From Pseudomonadota bacterium (lineage in GTDB: Bacteria > Myxococcota > Myxococcia > Myxococcales > Vulgatibacteraceae): a stretch of 6,142 nucleotides of DNA. The position numbers and the translations under genes are program-made. Below, one piece after another: positions 4,737 through 6,142 of the stretch (position 1 is its first letter; each line of letters opens with the position of its first letter). The notes beneath the pieces are model-generated. The model was given only the letters and a program-made list of their open reading frames with translations. It was not told the DNA's origin and searched no databases. The DNA is taken from contig JAEZJH010000416.1 in NCBI GenBank assembly GCA_023436385.1, positions 1-6,142 on the forward strand. Reading direction: 5' to 3'.

Positions 4737-6142
4737 TCAGGCCTGCTGCGCGGCCGGCGCTTCCTCGCCCCAGGGCAGCTCGACGGTGAAGACCGTGCCG
4801 CCCCCGGGGCGGTTCTCGGCCCTCACCGTCCCGCCGTGGGCCTCGACGATCTCCCGGACGATGTAGAGCCCGAGCCCGAGGCCGCCGTAGTGCCGGTCGG
4901 AGACGGCCCGGGCGAACCGCTCGAAGACCTGGGCCTGTTTCTCGGGTGGGATGCCGATCCCCCGATCCGCCACCGTCAGCCGCACGCCGGCGGGGCCGGT
5001 CGCGATCGCCACCTCGACCGGCTGGCCGGCGCCGTACTTCACGGCGTTGCCGAGGAGGTTCACCACCACCTGCTCGAGCCGGAAGCGGTCCCAGTTCCCG
5101 ACCGCCGGGCCGGCGGCCGTCAAGGTGACGGGCAGGCCCTCGTGCCGATCGTCGAGACGGTCGATCGCCTCCCGGACCAGGTCCGCCAGCTCGAACCGCT
5201 CCCGCTGGACCTCGAAGCGGCCGGTCTGGATCCGGGCGACGTCGAGGAGGTCGCCGATCAGCTTGCCGAGCCTCCGCACCTGCCGCTCGATGATCGCCAG
5301 CTTGTCCTCGATCCGGACCGGATCGACGGCCTGGCCTTCCCGCCGGAACCCACGGCGGAGGCCCTGGACCTGGGCCTGGAGCGAGGTGAGCGGGGTGCGG
5401 AGCTCGTGGGAGGCGATGGAGAGGAAGTCGTCCCGGACGCGGACCGCGTCCTGGGCCTGCCGGTAGAGCCACGACGAATCGAGGGCCTGGGCCGCCCGTC
5501 GGGCCACCTCCGCGGCCAGGGCCGCCCGGGATCGGTCGAAGAAGTACGGCTCGCCGGCGGCGAGGATCATCGCCCCGTGGGCCCGATCCCGGCTGGAGAG
5601 CGGAAAGATGGCGATGGCGCCGTGGCCGTGCGCGGCGATCGCTTCCCGGGCCGCGGGGTCGGGATACGCCGCCTCGAGCCACGCGCGGGTGACCACCGGC
5701 ACGATCTCCGCGCGACCGTTGGCGATCACCCGGTGGACCGCCGACGAGTGCAACGGGAACTGCTCGCGGATCACCCGCTCGGCTCCGGCGAGGCGCGGCT
5801 CGTCCTCCCGGACCGCGATCGCCTGGCGCTGGAGCCCCCGCTCCTCGCCGATCACGTCGATGACGCAGACCTCGCCGAGGAACGGCACCATGCGCCGCGC
5901 GAGCTGCTCGATGGTCGTGCCGACGTCTAGGGATGCCGCGAGGAGCTGGCTTGCGTCGGCGAGAAACGTGGCCTCGGCCTCCGCCCGCTCCGCCTTGGCC
6001 CGGGCCACCCGCTCGCGGCGCCGGCCCTGGCTCTGGACCCAGGTGATCCCGAAGAGGAGGACGCTCCCCAGGCACCCGACCAGCGCCACCAGCAAGGGAA
6101 GCCACCGGGCCTGGCCGACCCGCGGTTCCTGGGGACTGAACA
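4737..6142 (-). CDS. Membrane-bound GAF-domain sensor histidine kinase (partial, N-terminus beyond right edge)
   Basis: 467 codons are visible from the right edge to the TGA at 4737-4739. No stop occurs up to base 6142, so the start lies outside; a TTG at 6095 is possible but would cut into the membrane helix. Numbered from the first full codon (6138-6140), there is one membrane segment at about 13-35, an Arg/Ala/Glu helical linker at about 36-57 and a GAF-like sensor domain at about 60-225. The HisKA dimerisation helix follows, with the phosphoacceptor in SHELRTPL (His245). The HATPase domain comes last, with the N box NLLGNAVKYG (Asn365), G1 DRGIGIP (Asp392) and G2 GGLGLGLYIV (about 418-427). 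All catalytic landmarks are intact. The lead-in to the helix (RVGQARWLPLLVALVG) resembles the end of a CHASE-type periplasmic sensor; this is inference. No receiver domain follows the kinase core and no response regulator lies nearby in the window. The signal sensed is unknown. Confidence 0.94.
   Translation of the reverse strand, partial: FSPQEPRVGQARWLPLLVALVGCLGSVLLFGITWVQSQGRRRERVARAKAERAEAEATFLADASQLLAASLDVGTTIEQLARRMVPFLGEVCVIDVIGEERGLQRQAIAVREDEPRLAGAERVIREQFPLHSSAVHRVIANGRAEIVPVVTRAWLEAAYPDPAAREAIAAHGHGAIAIFPLSSRDRAHGAMILAAGEPYFFDRSRAALAAEVARRAAQALDSSWLYRQAQDAVRVRDDFLSIASHELRTPLTSLQAQVQGLRRGFRREGQAVDPVRIEDKLAIIERQVRRLGKLIGDLLDVARIQTGRFEVQRERFELADLVREAIDRLDDRHEGLPVTLTAAGPAVGNWDRFRLEQVVVNLLGNAVKYGAGQPVEVAIATGPAGVRLTVADRGIGIPPEKQAQVFERFARAVSDRHYGGLGLGLYIVREIVEAHGGTVRAENRPGGGTVFTVELPWGEEAPAAQQA

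Noticed and set aside
4683..5930. Plus-strand open frame opposite the histidine kinase.
   Set aside because: It is antisense to intact HisKA and HATPase motifs, has low-complexity Asp/Gly/Pro/Arg composition and no ribosome-binding site.
4579..6105. 508-codon minus-strand frame overlapping the kinase.
   Set aside because: It is an Arg/Pro/Gly-rich frame-shifted shadow of the kinase and overlaps the dehydratase gene. The kinase motifs lie in the other frame.

Overview
The window is about 6.1 kb of very GC-rich DNA (roughly 70% or more by eye) with densely packed genes in a mostly chromosomal, housekeeping-like setting. The source is probably a Myxococcota / former Deltaproteobacteria-type organism. 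That rests on the high GC, an MreB whose sequence reads like the myxobacterial form, and the mix of secreted orphans, a LEA-type-2 lipoprotein, an EcsC-like protein and a GAF histidine kinase. This is a judgement from sequence feel, not from a search. I see no mobile element, CRISPR array, rRNA or tRNA.

Layout. Two genes on the minus strand fill the left end: a small exported protein of unknown function (518-1027) and, after 77 bases, the N-terminal part of a lipoprotein that runs off the left edge (1-440). A 120-base divergent promoter region (1028-1147) separates them from a plus-strand series. This series holds a soluble family 2 glycosyltransferase of the polyprenyl-phosphate type (1148-1906), then after 146 bases with a plausible promoter mreB (2053-3087), then only 14 bases later a LEA-type-2 (WHy) lipoprotein (3102-3590). 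After a strong nested hairpin comes a second plus-strand unit: an EcsC-like membrane-associated protein (3701-4273) and, 25 bases on, a pterin-4a-carbinolamine dehydratase (4299-4655). A convergent intergenic hairpin (4671-4709) separates this from a minus-strand sensor histidine kinase (4737-6142), whose N-terminus lies beyond the right edge.

How the genes may work together. MreB is the cytoskeletal scaffold for cell-wall elongation. The glycosyltransferase and the LEA2 lipoprotein plausibly belong to envelope biology, but neither is a known MreB partner, and mreC/mreD do not follow. The EcsC-like/dehydratase pair has no obvious functional link. The kinase has a membrane segment, GAF, HisKA and HATPase domains, and no response regulator is visible.

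I do not see a clearly new defence or mobile system here. The most interesting items are the mreB-LEA2 lipoprotein pairing, the nested inverted repeats without U-tracts in the gaps between genes, and two genes with -10-like boxes placed as for leaderless transcripts.
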